Below are positions 5,302 through 5,660 of a DNA stretch of 5,660 nt, in pieces (within the stretch, counting starts at the first letter, position 1; each line of letters opens with the position of its first letter). This DNA comes from Ruminococcus sp. (GTDB lineage: Bacteria > Bacillota_A > Clostridia > Oscillospirales > Ruminococcaceae). The notes beneath the pieces were generated by a model. It saw nothing but the letters and a program-made list of their open reading frames with translations. It was not told where the DNA came from and ran no database searches. Where the stretch lies: assembly GCF_024684275.1 (NCBI RefSeq), contig NZ_JAIKXF010000043.1:1-5660 (forward strand). Reading direction: 5' to 3'. The position numbers were made by a program, and so were the translations under genes.

Positions 5302-5585
5302 ATGTCAAAGAGCCACTAAGTAACCCCACGCAATAGGCAGAATCAAATTCGATTACAACATATCAATTCATTGAAGAGAGCAGCGTTTTATTCAGGAACG
5401 TTGCTCTTTTTGAATTATTTGCAAATTTGAATTTTTTACTTGGAATAAACATAGAGGTGATTGCAGATTTAATATGAGCATCATTATAATATAATGTTAC
5501 TGTTTCAGGCTTAAACTGAACATTTACACTCCTTCCGAAAAAAATGCTTGCTTTACCTACAATTAACATAGAAAAGGTATCGGAA
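5302..5585. other. Intergenic stretch beyond the HEPN break, no clear gene
   Basis: No gene is well supported. On the plus strand a 16-codon run (5324-5371, ending GRIKFDYNISIH then TGA at 5372-5374) finishes 2 nt before a strong terminator and looks like the severed tail of a gene whose body is absent. On the minus strand an open frame of 68 codons (5363-5569) has no ribosome site and reads through the terminator hairpin, so I do not call it. The remainder is AT-rich. Confidence 0.5.
5377..5411 (+). terminator. Orphan plus-strand terminator
   Basis: AGAGCAGCGTT (5377-5387) pairs with AACGTTGCTCT (5397-5407), with one G-U pair, around a 9-nt loop, ending in a run of five T (5407-5411). No intact plus-strand gene precedes it within the window after AIPR, which has its own terminator. 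It probably belonged to a gene now reduced to the 16-codon tail just before it. Confidence 0.85.
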
Positions 5586-5598
5586 TTTACATTGAAAA

Positions 5599-5607
5599 TG
5601 TTATACT
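5599..5607 (+). promoter_or_regulatory. Extended -10 promoter of the last gene
   Basis: TGTTATACT is an extended -10 box, identical to that of the AIPR promoter. The 17-bp position for a -35 (5579-5584) is poor, which extended -10 promoters tolerate. An overlapping alternative is TTTACA (5586-5591) with TATATC (5608-5613) at 16-bp spacing. The leader to the GTG at 5647 would be about 30-35 nt. Confidence 0.5.
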
Positions 5608-5646
5608 TATATCACCGAAAGGAAATATTCAACAGGAGTGATTATT

Positions 5647-5660
5647 GTGAGTAAGAAAAA
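5647..5660 (+). CDS. Start of an unidentified gene (partial)
   Basis: A GTG at 5647 is followed by Ser, Lys and Lys codons up to the window edge. AGGAG (5634-5638) lies 8 nt upstream, and a promoter lies about 40 nt upstream, so a real gene start is likely. Only four codons are visible, so nothing can be said about the product. Confidence 0.6.

Noticed and set aside
5363..5569. Minus-strand open frame of 68 codons to the right of the HEPN break
   Set aside because: No ribosome site precedes its ATG, its end lies across the orphan terminator, and it does not resemble the missing HEPN N-terminus. A decayed gene fragment cannot be excluded.

Overview
The window looks like part of a mobile or genomic-island region from a low-to-mid GC Firmicute, most likely a gut clostridial relative of Ruminococcus/Oscillospiraceae. 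The basis is strong GGAGG-type ribosome sites, U-tailed hairpin terminators, a Tn916/phage-type tyrosine integrase, and DUF6809-like and TnpV-like small proteins, which are typical of mobile elements in that group. The taxonomic placement is inference; no rRNA or marker gene is present.

Layout. 1-147 holds no gene but has AU-rich hairpins and a TATAAT hexamer. 148-1375 is a two-gene unit: a small charged protein whose end overlaps a complete tyrosine integrase with all six catalytic residues. 1376-1843 is non-coding and highly structured: two strong terminators, a triple 11-bp-period repeat (GTTAGTTAC x3) that is a good candidate for integrase arm sites, and two sets of inverted repeats. 1844-2543 is a tight two-gene operon (DUF6809-like, TnpV-like) closed by a UUCG-loop terminator. 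2578-4136 is a divergent pair: a 76-residue XRE/Cro repressor on the minus strand and a 399-residue AIPR-family (abortive infection/phage resistance) protein on the plus strand. They share a 128-bp control region with a perfect 16-bp palindrome touching the -35 box of the AIPR promoter. 4157-5301 is a minus-strand pair: the C-terminal half of a MAE_28990/MAE_18760-type HEPN nuclease with an intact R-x4-H motif, followed by a four-helix membrane protein. 5302-5646 has no convincing gene. It begins at an apparent recombination junction that truncates the HEPN gene, then carries an orphan plus-strand terminator and a promoter plus ribosome site for a gene that starts at 5647 and leaves the window.

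How the parts fit: an integrase-led island carries a repressor-controlled defence gene (AIPR) next to a second, apparently decayed or rearranged, HEPN/membrane-protein defence-like module. Base composition drops along the window: one 60-base sample each gives about 47% GC in the integrase (961-1020), 38% in AIPR (3301-3360) and 20% in the membrane gene (4381-4440). This suggests assembly from pieces of different origin. The most interesting points are the compact AIPR/XRE switch with its operator, the AIPR motif that resembles the DGQHR signature, the HEPN/membrane pair, and the junction near 5300.
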